Part shown: positions 1 through 5,613 of the stretch, one piece after another
How the letters are laid out: each line of letters opens with the position of its first letter
Numbering within the stretch: position 1 is the stretch's first letter
Assembly (NCBI GenBank): GCA_019247395.1
Contig: JAFAOZ010000017.1
Location: forward strand, 1-5,613
Length of the DNA stretch: 5,613 nucleotides
Reading direction: 5' to 3'
Source of the DNA: Vulcanimicrobiota bacterium
GTDB lineage: Bacteria > Vulcanimicrobiota > Vulcanimicrobiia > Vulcanimicrobiales > Vulcanimicrobiaceae
Notes under the pieces: model-generated
The model's input: the letters and a program-made list of their open reading frames with translations, nothing else
What the model was told of the DNA's origin: nothing
Databases searched by the model: none
Translations under genes and position numbers: made by a program

Positions 1-2410
1 CTTTGAACACTTGGCGCACTTCGGCGCGTCCGAGGGTGATCTCGCGAACGACTGGGGCAAGCATGCCTCGCATCGCTTTCTTGAGGTCTTCCTCGATTTC
101 GTAGATGACTTGATAGAAACGCAGGTCAACGCCTTCGTTCTCGGCGAGCCGTCTGGCCGTTTCGTCGGGTCGAATGTTGAAACCGATCAGCACGGCGTTC
201 GAAGCGCTGGCGAGGTTGACGTCGTTGGGAGAGATCGCGCCGACGCCGCCGTGAATGACGCGTATCTCGACGTCGTCGGTCGAAAGCGACTCCATTCTTG
301 CGCGAAGCGCTTCGAGCGAACCCTGGCCGTCGGCTTTGATGATGAGGTTGAGCGTCTTCTTGCCTTCCGCCGGCATCGACATGAAGGTCTCGAGCGAAAC
401 GCGTTGATTTCCGGTCGCCGAGATGCGAACGTCGCGGCGGCGGGTTGCGCGCTTTTCCGCAGTCTCCCGCGCGACGCGCTCGTCGCTGACGACCATCAGC
501 GTATCGCCGGCGGCGGGAACGTCCGATAGACCCATGACCTCCACCGGAATGGAGGGCCCCGCCTTCTTCACTTGTTTGCCGCGGTCGTCTATGAGCGCGC
601 GAACCTTCCCGAAGGTACCGCCTGCTACGACAATATCGCCGACGCGCAGCGTGCCGTTTTGAACCAAAACCGTCGCAACCGCGCCTCGTCCGCGGTGCAG
701 TGCGGATTCGATGACGACCCCGGTTGCGCGCCGGTTCTTGTTTGCGCGCAGCTCGCGAATGTCGGCTTCGAGCAGCATCGTATCGAGCAGGTGATCGATT
801 CCGTCGCCGGTTCTTGCCGAGACCGGCACCATTTCGATCGTACCGCCCCAGTCCACGGGTTGCAGCCCCTGTTCGACAAGCTGCTGCTTCACGCGATCCG
901 GTTGGGCGTCGGCTTTATCCATTTTGTTGATCGCGACGACGATCGGTACGTTCGCCGCCTTGACGTGCGCGATCGCTTCTTTGGTTTGCGGCATCACGCC
1001 GTCGTCGGCAGCCACGACCAAAATCGCGACGTCGGTCACCTTCGCTCCGCGTGCACGCATTGCGGTGAACGCCTCGTGACCGGGCGTATCGACGAACGTG
1101 ATCTTACGATCGTTACGCTCGACGGTGTACGCACCGATTTTCTGGGTAATCCCGCCCGCTTCGCCGGCGGCCACGTTGGCTTGACGAATCTTATCGAGCA
1201 GCGACGTCTTGCCGTGATCGACGTGACCGAGCACCGTCACGACCGGCGGACGAGCGGTGAGCATCTCGGGTTTGTCCTCTTCCTGCTCGACCGTTACTTC
1301 TTCGCCGGCTTCCTTGACGACGGCGTTAAACCCGAAACGTTTAGCGACCTGAATCGCGACGTCACTCGGAATGTTTTGATTGATCGTCGCCATCGTCCCG
1401 ATCTTGATCAGCTCGGTGATGACGTCGCGGACGGGAACGATCATCGACGTCGCGAGCTCTTGAACCGTCAGCAGGTCGGGGATTTCGATCGTCTCGAGCG
1501 TGCGCGCCGGCGCGGGAGCGGCCGTTTCACCCTTCTTTTTACGATGGCGCTCTTTTTCGAGCAGCAGCTCCTTCTCACGGTCCTTCTTTGCAGCGGCTTT
1601 GTCCTCGTGGGTGCGCACGCGATCGCCGGGCCGGCCCCCGGCCGAAGGCGCGGGACCGTCGGTCGCACCGGCACCCGGTCGCACCGGTCCGGGCCGTAAG
1701 CCCGGCCCCATGGGACGGAACGGACCGTTACCCGCGTGTCTGCGAGCAGGTGTGATGACTCCCGGGGAAGCGGCGCGCGGCGGTGCGCCCTTGCCGCCTT
1801 GTCCCGGCATCGCTTCGCCGGGCCGCGGCGCGACGCCGGGGCGGCCGGGAAGCCCGCTGCGGGGACCTGGCGACGCCGACGCGGCGGTGGTCGGCGGCGG
1901 CGGACGGCGAACGACCGAAGGCTGGCCGGCCGGTACCGGCCGCAGTTGCGGAATCGACTCAGCAGCTGGACGTGCGACCGGAGCGCGGCGCGTCGGAGGC
2001 TCGGGGGCCGGCCGCGCGGCGGCCGGACGCTCGACTGCCGGACGCTCGACTGCCGGAGTTGCTTGCGGGGGCGGCGTGGCCGCGCGGGGCGTGGCGCCGG
2101 TAACGGGTCGCAATCGAGTGATGGGCGGCGGCGGGGCGGCCGCCGGTTTGGGCGGCGGCGGCTTCGGCGTCGAGCGCGGGGCCGCAGCGGGTGGGGCCGG
2201 AGCGGCGGGCTTCGGTTTTGGCGACGCTTCCGCCGCCTTTAATAGCACGCTTCGGACCAGATCGGCAATCTGATCCGGGACGACGCTCAGTTGATTCTTT
2301 GCCTCGAAGACGCCGCCCAAGCGTTCGTTAAAGAGCGTCGTCAGTTCTTTCGAGGTGAGCCCGACTTCTTTTGCGAGCTCGAAAATTCGTACTTTTCCGG
2401 CCAAGTTCAC
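1..2410 (-). CDS. infB: Translation initiation factor IF-2, 3' end cut off by window edge
   Basis: IF2 is the GTPase that brings initiator fMet-tRNA to the 30S subunit and promotes 50S joining. The frame is open from GTG at 2410 to the left edge: 803 codons, with roughly 90–100 missing compared with the usual ~890 residues. Residues 1–60 form a first IF2_N domain ([18 protein letters not shown]). Residues 60–260 are Pro/Ala-rich and low in complexity, and about 262–306 are Lys/Glu-rich. A second IF2_N domain begins near 308 ([13 protein letters not shown]). The G domain has all its motifs: GHVDHGKT 395–402, GGITQKIG 419–426, DTPGH 441–445, NKMDK 495–499 and SARTG 531–535. Domains II and III follow (for example [20 protein letters not shown]), and domain IV starts before the edge. 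The start is uncertain: GTG 2410 has no clear Shine-Dalgarno and sits one base after a hairpin. TTG 2404 would give [15 protein letters not shown], and GTG 2425 or TTG 2422 are also in frame. Last visible gene of the rimP-nusA-ylxR-infB cluster. Confidence 0.97.
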   Translation of the reverse strand, partial: MNLAGKVRIFELAKEVGLTSKELTTLFNERLGGVFEAKNQLSVVPDQIADLVRSVLLKAAEASPKPKPAAPAPPAAAPRSTPKPPPPKPAAAPPPPITRLRPVTGATPRAATPPPQATPAVERPAVERPAAARPAPEPPTRRAPVARPAAESIPQLRPVPAGQPSVVRRPPPPTTAASASPGPRSGLPGRPGVAPRPGEAMPGQGGKGAPPRAASPGVITPARRHAGNGPFRPMGPGLRPGPVRPGAGATDGPAPSAGGRPGDRVRTHEDKAAAKKDREKELLLEKERHRKKKGETAAPAPARTLETIEIPDLLTVQELATSMIVPVRDVITELIKIGTMATINQNIPSDVAIQVAKRFGFNAVVKEAGEEVTVEQEEDKPEMLTARPPVVTVLGHVDHGKTSLLDKIRQANVAAGEAGGITQKIGAYTVERNDRKITFVDTPGHEAFTAMRARGAKVTDVAILVVAADDGVMPQTKEAIAHVKAANVPIVVAINKMDKADAQPDRVKQQLVEQGLQPVDWGGTIEMVPVSARTGDGIDHLLDTMLLEADIRELRANKNRRATGVVIESALHRGRGAVATVLVQNGTLRVGDIVVAGGTFGKVRALIDDRGKQVKKAGPSIPVEVMGLSDVPAAGDTLMVVSDERVARETAEKRATRRRDVRISATGNQRVSLETFMSMPAEGKKTLNLIIKADGQGSLEALRARMESLSTDDVEIRVIHGGVGAISPNDVNLASASNAVLIGFNIRPDETARRLAENEGVDLRFYQVIYEIEEDLKKAMRGMLAPVVREITLGRAEVRQVFK
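2023..2057 (-). repeat. 15-bp tandem repeat in the IF2 linker
   Basis: The 15-bp unit CCGGACGCTCGACTG (plus strand) occurs twice head to tail at 2023–2037 and 2038–2052, and a third partial copy (CCGGA) ends at 2057. On the coding strand it encodes the pentapeptide AVERP twice inside the disordered Pro/Ala-rich linker of infB. Because the unit is a multiple of three, gain or loss of a copy keeps the frame. It is best read as replication slippage in a loosely constrained linker. Confidence 0.9.
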
Positions 2411-2537
2411 TCTCGGGCGCAACACGCCCGAGTCCCATCAGTTGAGTGCGCGGAGCCCCAACCGACGGTCTGGCCCCGCTAGGTAATCAAAGGTACGCCC
2501 TCATCGGAGGGAACGGTCACAACAAATCATTTTGCTT
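2411..2537 (-). promoter_or_regulatory. Structured 127-nt gap between ylxR and infB
   Basis: No gene is recognised here; ylxQ (L7Ae-like), often found at this place in other bacteria, is absent. On the transcribed strand three hairpins follow each other: CCCTC-CGAT-GAGGG (2511–2498), GCGGGGCC with GGCTCCGC around a 14-nt loop (2479–2450, one G·U pair), and CTCGGGCG-TGTTG-CGCCCGAG (2432–2412). None is followed by a T-run, so none looks like an intrinsic terminator. No convincing -35/-10 pair was found. The spacing and structure suggest an RNA element controlling infB translation or processing, but GC-rich DNA forms hairpins easily. Confidence 0.4.
2412..2432 (-). promoter_or_regulatory. Perfect 8-bp stem-loop abutting the infB start
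   Basis: The arms CTCGGGCG and CGCCCGAG are perfectly complementary, with a TGTTG loop, and the 3' arm ends one base before the GTG at 2410. Any ribosome binding site for that GTG would lie inside the stem. The alternative in-frame starts GTG 2425 and TTG 2422 fall in and around its loop. This could limit IF2 translation, or it may mean that the real start is TTG 2404 further downstream. Confidence 0.55.
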
Positions 2538-2780
2538 CTATTCTTTGCACAGGCTTTCTATTAAACCATATTCTGCCGCCGCGGTGCCAAGCCCCGGGTA
2601 ACGCCGATTCTTTCGGGCGCGCTCCGCGCATGCGGCCGAACAGAGGTAGGCGCCGCGCCCCGCCTGCTTGCGTTGAGGCGGTTGGTCCCGTTGCCAGCCT
2701 TGCGGGCCGCGTACGAAGCGGACCAGCGTGCGTTGGGCGAAACGCGCGCGGCAGCCGACGCAGGTGCGAATCGGTTCTAT
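2538..2780 (-). CDS. ylxR: YlxR/RnpM family RNA-binding protein (DUF448), apparent ATA start
   Basis: A protein of about 80 residues of the YlxR family, small nucleic-acid-binding proteins nearly always encoded between nusA and infB; the Bacillus member (RnpM) is reported to modulate RNase P. The signature is clear: EPIRTCVGCR at residues 2–11 and GRGAYLC at 41–47, then a basic stretch (ERARKNRR). Cys7, Cys10, Cys47 and Cys51 form a CxxC/CxxxC tetrad that might bind a metal (inference). The start is odd. The frame stays open far back into nusA, but the nearest upstream ATG, GTG, TTG or CTG is about 210 nt away. ATA at 2780 overlaps the nusA stop (ATAG) and lies 6 nt after AAAGGA, and it gives the length expected for the family. 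ATT at 2771 is the other option, with poorer spacing. An ATG lost by mutation or sequencing error is possible. Presence of the gene is near certain; the start is not. Confidence 0.9.
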   Translation of the reverse strand: MEPIRTCVGCRARFAQRTLVRFVRGPQGWQRDQPPQRKQAGRGAYLCSAACAERARKNRRYPGLGTAAAEYGLIESLCKE

Positions 2781-4000
2781 TCGTCGTCCTTTCCGAGGCG
2801 CTCGCGCCGGAACTCTTCGAGCTTGCGAATGAGCTCCGCATCGATCTCCTCGCCCGAAGGGGCAACCGGAACTTCGACCGCTTCGGCCGGAGGCGCGGCT
2901 TCCGTCGCGGCGCGCTCTTCCCGCTCGGCGAGGTAGCGCTCTCGCGCTTGCGCCGACTCGGTCTCGGTTGCAATGTCGAGGCGCCAGCCGGTGAGTCGCG
3001 CGGCAAGCCGCACGTTCTGACCGTCGCGCCCGATGGCCAGCGATAGCTGATAATCGGGAACGATTACCAGCGCAACGCCGTCGTCCTCGAAGAGTTCGAC
3101 GCCGATCACTTTCGCGGGCGCAAGAGCGTTTGAGATAAAGGCCGTCGGCACCGCATCGTACCGAATGATGTCGACTTTTTCGCCGCGCAGATTATCGGTG
3201 ACGTTCGCGATGCGGCTCGACTTGGGGCCGAGGCACGCGCCGATCGGATCGACCTCGGGGCGATTGCTTTTAACGGCAACCTTCGAGCGGCTTCCGGGAT
3301 CGCGCGCGATCGCCATAATTTCGACCGTGCCGTCGGCAATCTCAGGCACCTCCAGCTCGAGCAGCCGCTGCACGAGCCCCTCGGCTGCGCGCGACAGGAT
3401 GACCTGCGGACCTTTCGGCGATTTCTTCACGTCCAAAACGTAGGCGCGAATAAAATCGTTGATGCGATACGCCTCGCCGGGCACTTGCTCGTCGAGGTAC
3501 ATGACGGCTTCGTCACGGCCTTCGAGCGTGATAAACATGTTGCGCTGTTCGTAGCGCTGCACGGTGCCCGTCACCAAGTCGTTGAGCTTGCGGACGTATT
3601 TGTTGTAGACCGTGTCGCGCTCGGCTTCGCGGATCCGCTGCACGATGACTTGCTTGGCGGTCTGCGCTGCAATGCGTCCGAAATCTTTCGGCGTGACCTC
3701 TTGATCGAAATAATCGCCGATCTGATACGGTTTGCCGGCTTCCTTGACGGAGATTTCCAGCTTCGGATCCTGCACGTCTTCAACGACGGCACGCCGATGA
3801 TAGACGCGGTAGGCTCCGCTCTGCCGATCCACGATCACGATGGCATTCGATTCGCTTCCGAAGTGGCGCTTGTATGCGGTGAGCAACGCCGCTTCGAGCG
3901 CTTCGAGCAGCATCTCGAATGAGATGTTACGATCCTTCGCAATCGACTGAAGGACGTCGATGAGTTTTTCGTCAGTTGCGGTGTTTTCTGTCGTTGGCAT
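2777..4000 (-). CDS. nusA: Transcription termination/antitermination factor NusA
   Basis: NusA (407 aa) binds RNA polymerase and nascent RNA and modulates pausing, termination and antitermination. The N-terminal polymerase-binding domain spans about 10–135 and carries the hallmark RIAAQTAKQVIVQRIREAER (109–128). The S1 domain spans about 141–203, KH1 about 235–300 and KH2 about 305–345 (PDYQLSLAIGRDGQNVRLAA). The KH2 GXXG loop is intact (GRDG 324–327). KH1 reads GPKS (258–261), so the second loop glycine is replaced by serine. Residues 350–407 are an Ala/Glu/Pro-rich then charged tail (EEIDAELIRKLEEFRRER); the acidic repeats of E. coli NusA are absent. ATG 4000 gives a normal N-terminus and overlaps the end of rimP by 29 nt; a weak GGAAA lies about 8 nt upstream. 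The stop overlaps the proposed ylxR start. Confidence 0.98.
   Translation of the reverse strand: MPTTENTATDEKLIDVLQSIAKDRNISFEMLLEALEAALLTAYKRHFGSESNAIVIVDRQSGAYRVYHRRAVVEDVQDPKLEISVKEAGKPYQIGDYFDQEVTPKDFGRIAAQTAKQVIVQRIREAERDTVYNKYVRKLNDLVTGTVQRYEQRNMFITLEGRDEAVMYLDEQVPGEAYRINDFIRAYVLDVKKSPKGPQVILSRAAEGLVQRLLELEVPEIADGTVEIMAIARDPGSRSKVAVKSNRPEVDPIGACLGPKSSRIANVTDNLRGEKVDIIRYDAVPTAFISNALAPAKVIGVELFEDDGVALVIVPDYQLSLAIGRDGQNVRLAARLTGWRLDIATETESAQARERYLAEREERAATEAAPPAEAVEVPVAPSGEEIDAELIRKLEEFRRERLGKDDE
2787..2792 (-). promoter_or_regulatory. Shine-Dalgarno site for ylxR
   Basis: AAAGGA lies inside the last codons of nusA, 6 nt before ATA at 2780 and 15 nt before ATT at 2771. The spacing fits initiation at ATA much better. 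It suggests translational coupling to nusA termination, since the nusA TAG stop overlaps the proposed start. Confidence 0.55.
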
Positions 4001-4511
4001 GCCTTTGTTTCCGTTGAAGTTTGTCGCGTTTGAGATCGGCCCGCGGATCGTACTCCAGATTTGCCGCTTTGATCGCCGCCATCGGAAGAAGAAGTTCGCC
4101 GGCGTCGCTCTCGACGACCACGGTCTCGCCGCGCAATCCGCGTAGCGTGCCGCGATGCGTTTTGCCGCCCTTGACGGTCAGCGAGGTTACGACGCGCACG
4201 CGTTCGCCGGTAAAGCGCTCGTAGTCGGCAGGCCGCAAGAGCGGCCGGTCGAGGCCCGCGGACTCCACTTGCAGCGTGTACTCCGCGTCCCCGAGCTGTG
4301 CGTTCAGCCGTGCCGCAACGCGCTCGCAGAGCCTTAAATCGGCGCCGCCCGCGCGATCGATCGTAACCCTCAACGCGGTCGCGCCGCGCACGGGTCGCGC
4401 CGAGTATGCGACGATCTCGAGACCGGCGAAGGACGCATCGTGCGCGATTGCGTCGAGCTCTCGTTCGAACGCCGTCGTCACCGCAGTATTGCCTCGCGCC
4501 ACGCTTCTCAT
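3972..4511 (-). CDS. rimP: Ribosome maturation factor RimP
   Basis: RimP assists assembly of the 30S subunit, and its gene precedes nusA in most bacteria. With ATG 4511 the product has 179 residues, against about 150 usually. The family signature YTLQVESAGLDRPLLRPADY matches the usual Y-x-LEVSSPGLDRPL motif. It follows an N-terminal alpha/beta domain (FERELDAIAHDASFAGLEIV…LRVTIDR) and precedes an SH3-like C-terminal domain (GKTHRGTLRGL…MAAIKAANLEYDP). The last ~25 residues (from RADLKRDK) form a very basic tail, partly encoded in the overlap with nusA. Three starts are plausible: GTG 4559 (195 aa), ATG 4511, and GTG 4481, which gives MTTAFERELDAI and has GAGG 10 nt upstream. ATG 4511 is preferred only because it is the sole ATG and gives a reasonable N-terminus. 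Confidence 0.94.
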   Translation of the reverse strand: MRSVARGNTAVTTAFERELDAIAHDASFAGLEIVAYSARPVRGATALRVTIDRAGGADLRLCERVAARLNAQLGDAEYTLQVESAGLDRPLLRPADYERFTGERVRVVTSLTVKGGKTHRGTLRGLRGETVVVESDAGELLLPMAAIKAANLEYDPRADLKRDKLQRKQRHANDRKHRN

Positions 4512-4577
4512 CTTCTGTAAGCCTGCTCTCTGAAGCAGCGAAGCGCGGGCAAGACCCACGCTCCGTATCAGACCGCC

Positions 4578-4634
4578 TTAAAGGATACCGAAAAGAACGA
4601 CGGGCCGCAACCCCACGTGGGCGCGGCCCCTCAT
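4578..4634 (-). CDS. Possible 18-codon leader ORF before rimP
   Basis: ATG 4634 opens a frame reading MRGRAHVGLRPVVLFGIL and stops at TAA 4578, 18 nt before the most upstream in-frame rimP GTG candidate (4559). It is in the same frame as rimP. Its first half is encoded by the GC-rich hairpin 4629–4602 and its second half by the T-rich stretch after it. AGGT lies about 8 nt upstream. An open frame of this size can easily arise by chance; its position over an attenuator-like hairpin is the only reason to list it. Confidence 0.2.
   Translation of the reverse strand: MRGRAHVGLRPVVLFGIL
4591..4629 (-). terminator. Attenuator-like hairpin with T-run in rimP leader
   Basis: On the transcribed strand GGGCCGC (4629–4623) pairs perfectly with GCGGCCC (4608–4602). 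An inner CCC-ACGT-GGG can extend the structure. Four bases later comes TTCTTTT (4597–4591). A GC-rich stem followed by a T-rich run resembles an intrinsic terminator, although the run is interrupted and starts a few bases late. Lying about 180 nt into the leader and before rimP, it would act as an attenuator rather than a gene-end terminator. Confidence 0.4.
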
Positions 4635-4707
4635 CCTGTTTACCTATTTTTGCGAATGGCGCCCCGCCGGTTGTCGTCCGGCTGCCGTGGGCGCGCTCTT
4701 GGCGCCC

Positions 4708-4761
4708 CTACTCGGCGCTACTTCGCGGGCTTGCGTAGCCCGGCGGATCTTGCGGTTCCAA
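4708..4761 (-). CDS. Possible 17-codon leader peptide with strong Shine-Dalgarno
   Basis: AAGGAGGG (4772–4765) is the best Shine-Dalgarno match in the window, yet no gene of normal size follows it. The only start codon at usable distance is TTG 4761, giving LEPQDPPGYASPRSSAE and a TAG at 4710–4708. The peptide contains Pro-Pro-Gly, a motif known to stall ribosomes without EF-P. The TTG lies inside a possible GCGGT-TGGA-ACCGC hairpin (4765–4752). A leader peptide sensing translation would suit an operon of translation factors, but the Shine-Dalgarno match may be fortuitous. Confidence 0.25.
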   Translation of the reverse strand: MEPQDPPGYASPRSSAE

Positions 4762-4769
4762 CCGCCCTC

Positions 4770-4807
4770 CTTCGTTTTTTACGAAGCGTGCCGGCCACTC
4801 CGGCACG
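4770..4807 (-). promoter_or_regulatory. Two consecutive stem-loops at the leader 5' end
   Basis: CGTGCCGG-AGTGG-CCGGCACG (4807–4787) is a perfect 8-bp stem beginning at the predicted transcription start. It is followed directly by CTTCGT-AAAAA-ACGAAG (4786–4770), a perfect 6-bp stem with an A-rich loop. A stem at the very 5' end commonly protects mRNA from decay. The second stem overlaps the start of the AAGGAGGG motif. Neither is followed by a T-run on this strand, so neither looks like a terminator for the upstream gene. Confidence 0.55.
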
Positions 4808-4812
4808 ATGAA

Positions 4813-4841
4813 ATTGTAGTGCGACAAAGGTCGAAATTCAA
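4813..4841 (-). promoter_or_regulatory. Sigma70-type promoter for the rimP operon
   Basis: TTGAAT (4841–4836, 4 of 6 to TTGACA) and TACAAT (4818–4813, 5 of 6 to TATAAT) are separated by exactly 17 bases. The element starts 17 nt after the stop codon of the upstream gene, in one of the few AT-rich patches of the window. Predicted transcription start is near 4807–4806. A far weaker TTGCGG-17-TATCCT pair lies within the leader around 4610–4582. Confidence 0.65.
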
Positions 4842-4858
4842 GGGGGAAACAGCGCAGT

Positions 4859-5613
4859 CTACGGCGACGAAACGGGCGACGGAACGTACGGCGCCAGCCG
4901 TCTGCCGTCACACGGCTGCGAAACCATACCATCTACGATCGGCGCGATGCCGGCATCGAACGGACCGAGCGGTTGTGACGAGCGGCCGCCGCCGCCGATG
5001 CTAATCTGCGTTCCGTTTGCCGGCCCGGCCCACGTGCCGTTTTGCACGACCGGCGGAACGCTGCTGCCGTCACCGGCAGTCGCCGCGTATCCGCCGCGGA
5101 CGGCCTGTGGATAACGCACAAGCCACCCGGTGCAAATCGTAGTCGGACCCTCTTTTCGGGCGGCAATGACCCACATCTTCACGCGAGCCTCGTTGCCCGT
5201 GCCGTGCACCTCGTAGATATACTTCGTTTTCGCCAGCACGTCGGGCGGCGGTGTCGGTTCGAGGCGTCCGCGCAGCGACAGGTTCGGCGTGTAGGATTTG
5301 CTCGTCGGATTCACGGGATTGTTCGGAAGCAACGAGCGCAACTTTGCATTGATGTTCGGTGAGGTGCTCCCCGGTTTCGGCCGGCTGGTCGCGCGAGTTG
5401 CCGGCACGGGAGTTGGACGGATCGCGACGGGGCGCGCGGGTGCTCGCACCGTCTTCGCGGCTGCGCCGGGCTGCGGGCCCGGCGAAACTCCGCCGCTTGG
5501 TCCCGGACTTGGCGCGGTTCCTGTGGTGCGCGCGACGGCCGCCGCCGTGCTCGTCGGGCTCGGGCTCGGGACGCCGGCCCGCGGCGCGGGCGCGGCCGAA
5601 GCGCGAACGGCCG
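4859..5613 (-). CDS. Unrecognised Pro/Ala/Ser/Thr-rich protein, 5' end beyond window edge
   Basis: The frame is open from the right edge to TAG at 4861–4859: 250 residues, with no stop and no convincing start. GTG 5449 is possible, but the same composition continues upstream of it, so the gene probably starts beyond the window. Residues 1–85 are Pro/Ala/Ser/Thr-rich and low in complexity (PSPSPTST, PGPSGGVSPGPQPG), typical of an exported or cell-wall-spanning linker. After that comes a more globular part (KTKYIYEVHGTGNEARVKMWVIAARKEG) with two cysteines (ICTGW, QPCDG) that could form a disulfide. A Gly/Ser stretch (ISIGGGGRSS) and a Pro-rich C-terminus (APYVPSPVSSP) follow. No family or catalytic motif is recognised. 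It is transcribed towards rimP, but rimP has its own promoter just past the stop, so the two are probably functionally unrelated. The first residues are not visible, so a signal peptide cannot be tested. Confidence 0.75.
   Translation of the reverse strand, partial: AVRASAAPAPRAGVPSPSPTSTAAAVARTTGTAPSPGPSGGVSPGPQPGAAAKTVRAPARPVAIRPTPVPATRATSRPKPGSTSPNINAKLRSLLPNNPVNPTSKSYTPNLSLRGRLEPTPPPDVLAKTKYIYEVHGTGNEARVKMWVIAARKEGPTTICTGWLVRYPQAVRGGYAATAGDGSSVPPVVQNGTWAGPANGTQISIGGGGRSSQPLGPFDAGIAPIVDGMVSQPCDGRRLAPYVPSPVSSP

Larger units (their letters stand above)
4512..4806 (-). promoter_or_regulatory. Long structured 5' leader of rimP operon
   Basis: About 295 nt separate the probable transcription start from the rimP ATG, with no gene of normal size in between. 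The transcribed strand is crowded with inverted repeats. Several compete for the same bases: GGGCT/AGCCC (4741–4737, 4731–4727) versus GCTAC/GTAGC (4739–4735, 4721–4717), and GCGCC/GGCGC (4718–4714, 4706–4702) versus GGGCGC/GCGCCC (4707–4702, 4694–4689). The 9-mer GGGGCGCCA occurs twice (4708–4700, 4665–4657). I do not recognise a known riboswitch class or tRNA in it. Attenuated leaders ahead of rimP are known in some proteobacteria, so a control region is plausible, though no homology is claimed. Confidence 0.45.

Noticed and set aside
11..1699. Long plus-strand open frames opposite infB (172 aa and 375 aa)
   Set aside because: They are antisense to infB, whose GTPase motifs are unmistakable. 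Their Arg/Asp/Val/His-rich composition is typical of complements of GC-rich coding DNA.
1500..2273. 257-aa plus-strand Gly/Ala/Arg-rich open frame
   Set aside because: It is the antisense of the Pro/Ala-rich IF2 linker; the glycine-rich runs are just complements of proline codons.
2501..2530. 9-codon minus-strand frame (MICCDRSLR) between ylxR and infB
   Set aside because: It is very short and has no clear Shine-Dalgarno; it is easily explained by chance.
2527..3006. 159-aa minus-strand open frame spanning the nusA end and ylxR
   Set aside because: It is in the third frame relative to both genes. The YlxR motifs RTCVGCR and GRGAYLC appear only in the neighbouring frame.
3485..3922. 145-aa plus-strand open frame opposite nusA
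   Set aside because: It is antisense to the conserved S1 and N-terminal domains of NusA and has no recognisable motif of its own.
4770..4807. Terminator of the upstream unrecognised gene
   Set aside because: The two stems have no following T-run on the transcribed strand, and they lie downstream of the rimP promoter, so they belong to the rimP leader.
4560..4858. tRNA upstream of rimP, as metY in E. coli, or another known structured RNA
   Set aside because: No T-loop consensus (GGTTCGAATCC-like), acceptor stem or CCA end was found on either strand, and no SRP, RNase P or tmRNA core motifs were seen.

Overview
All recognisable genes lie on the minus strand and read from right to left. Four of them form the conserved bacterial cluster rimP – nusA – ylxR – infB, which serves ribosome maturation, transcription elongation and translation initiation. 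To the right (upstream in transcription) is the 3' part of an unrecognised Pro/Ala/Ser/Thr-rich protein gene. The DNA is clearly GC-rich, with a strong G/C bias at third codon positions. No tRNA, rRNA, CRISPR array, insertion sequence or other mobile element is visible. The organism is a GC-rich bacterium. The protein sequences do not look like close relatives of E. coli or Bacillus, and a poorly cultured lineage (for example Eremiobacterota-like) is possible, but that is a guess.

Layout in transcription order: (i) 5613–4859, the C-terminal 250 residues of a probably exported or surface protein of unknown function. (ii) 4858–4512, a gene-free stretch of about 350 bases. It holds a good sigma70-type promoter (4841–4813) and a roughly 295-nt untranslated leader. 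The leader contains consecutive hairpins, a strong Shine-Dalgarno sequence followed by a 17-codon open frame, and a GC-rich hairpin plus T-run that resembles an attenuator, overlapped by an 18-codon open frame. (iii) 4511–3972 rimP. (iv) 4000–2777 nusA, overlapping rimP by 29 nt. (v) 2780–2538 ylxR, overlapping the nusA stop by 4 nt and apparently lacking any ATG/GTG/TTG/CTG start. (vi) 2537–2411, a 127-nt gap with three hairpins, where many genomes have ylxQ. (vii) 2410 to the left edge, infB, missing only about the last 90–100 codons.

The tight overlaps from rimP to ylxR indicate one transcription unit. The 127-nt structured gap before infB suggests separate control of IF2 translation or partial uncoupling. 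The most interesting signals are the rimP leader, the apparent ATA start of ylxR, a perfect hairpin one base before the infB start, and a NusA KH1 domain whose GXXG loop reads GPKS. No wholly new system is evident. The candidates for something undescribed are the leader RNA and the upstream exported protein.
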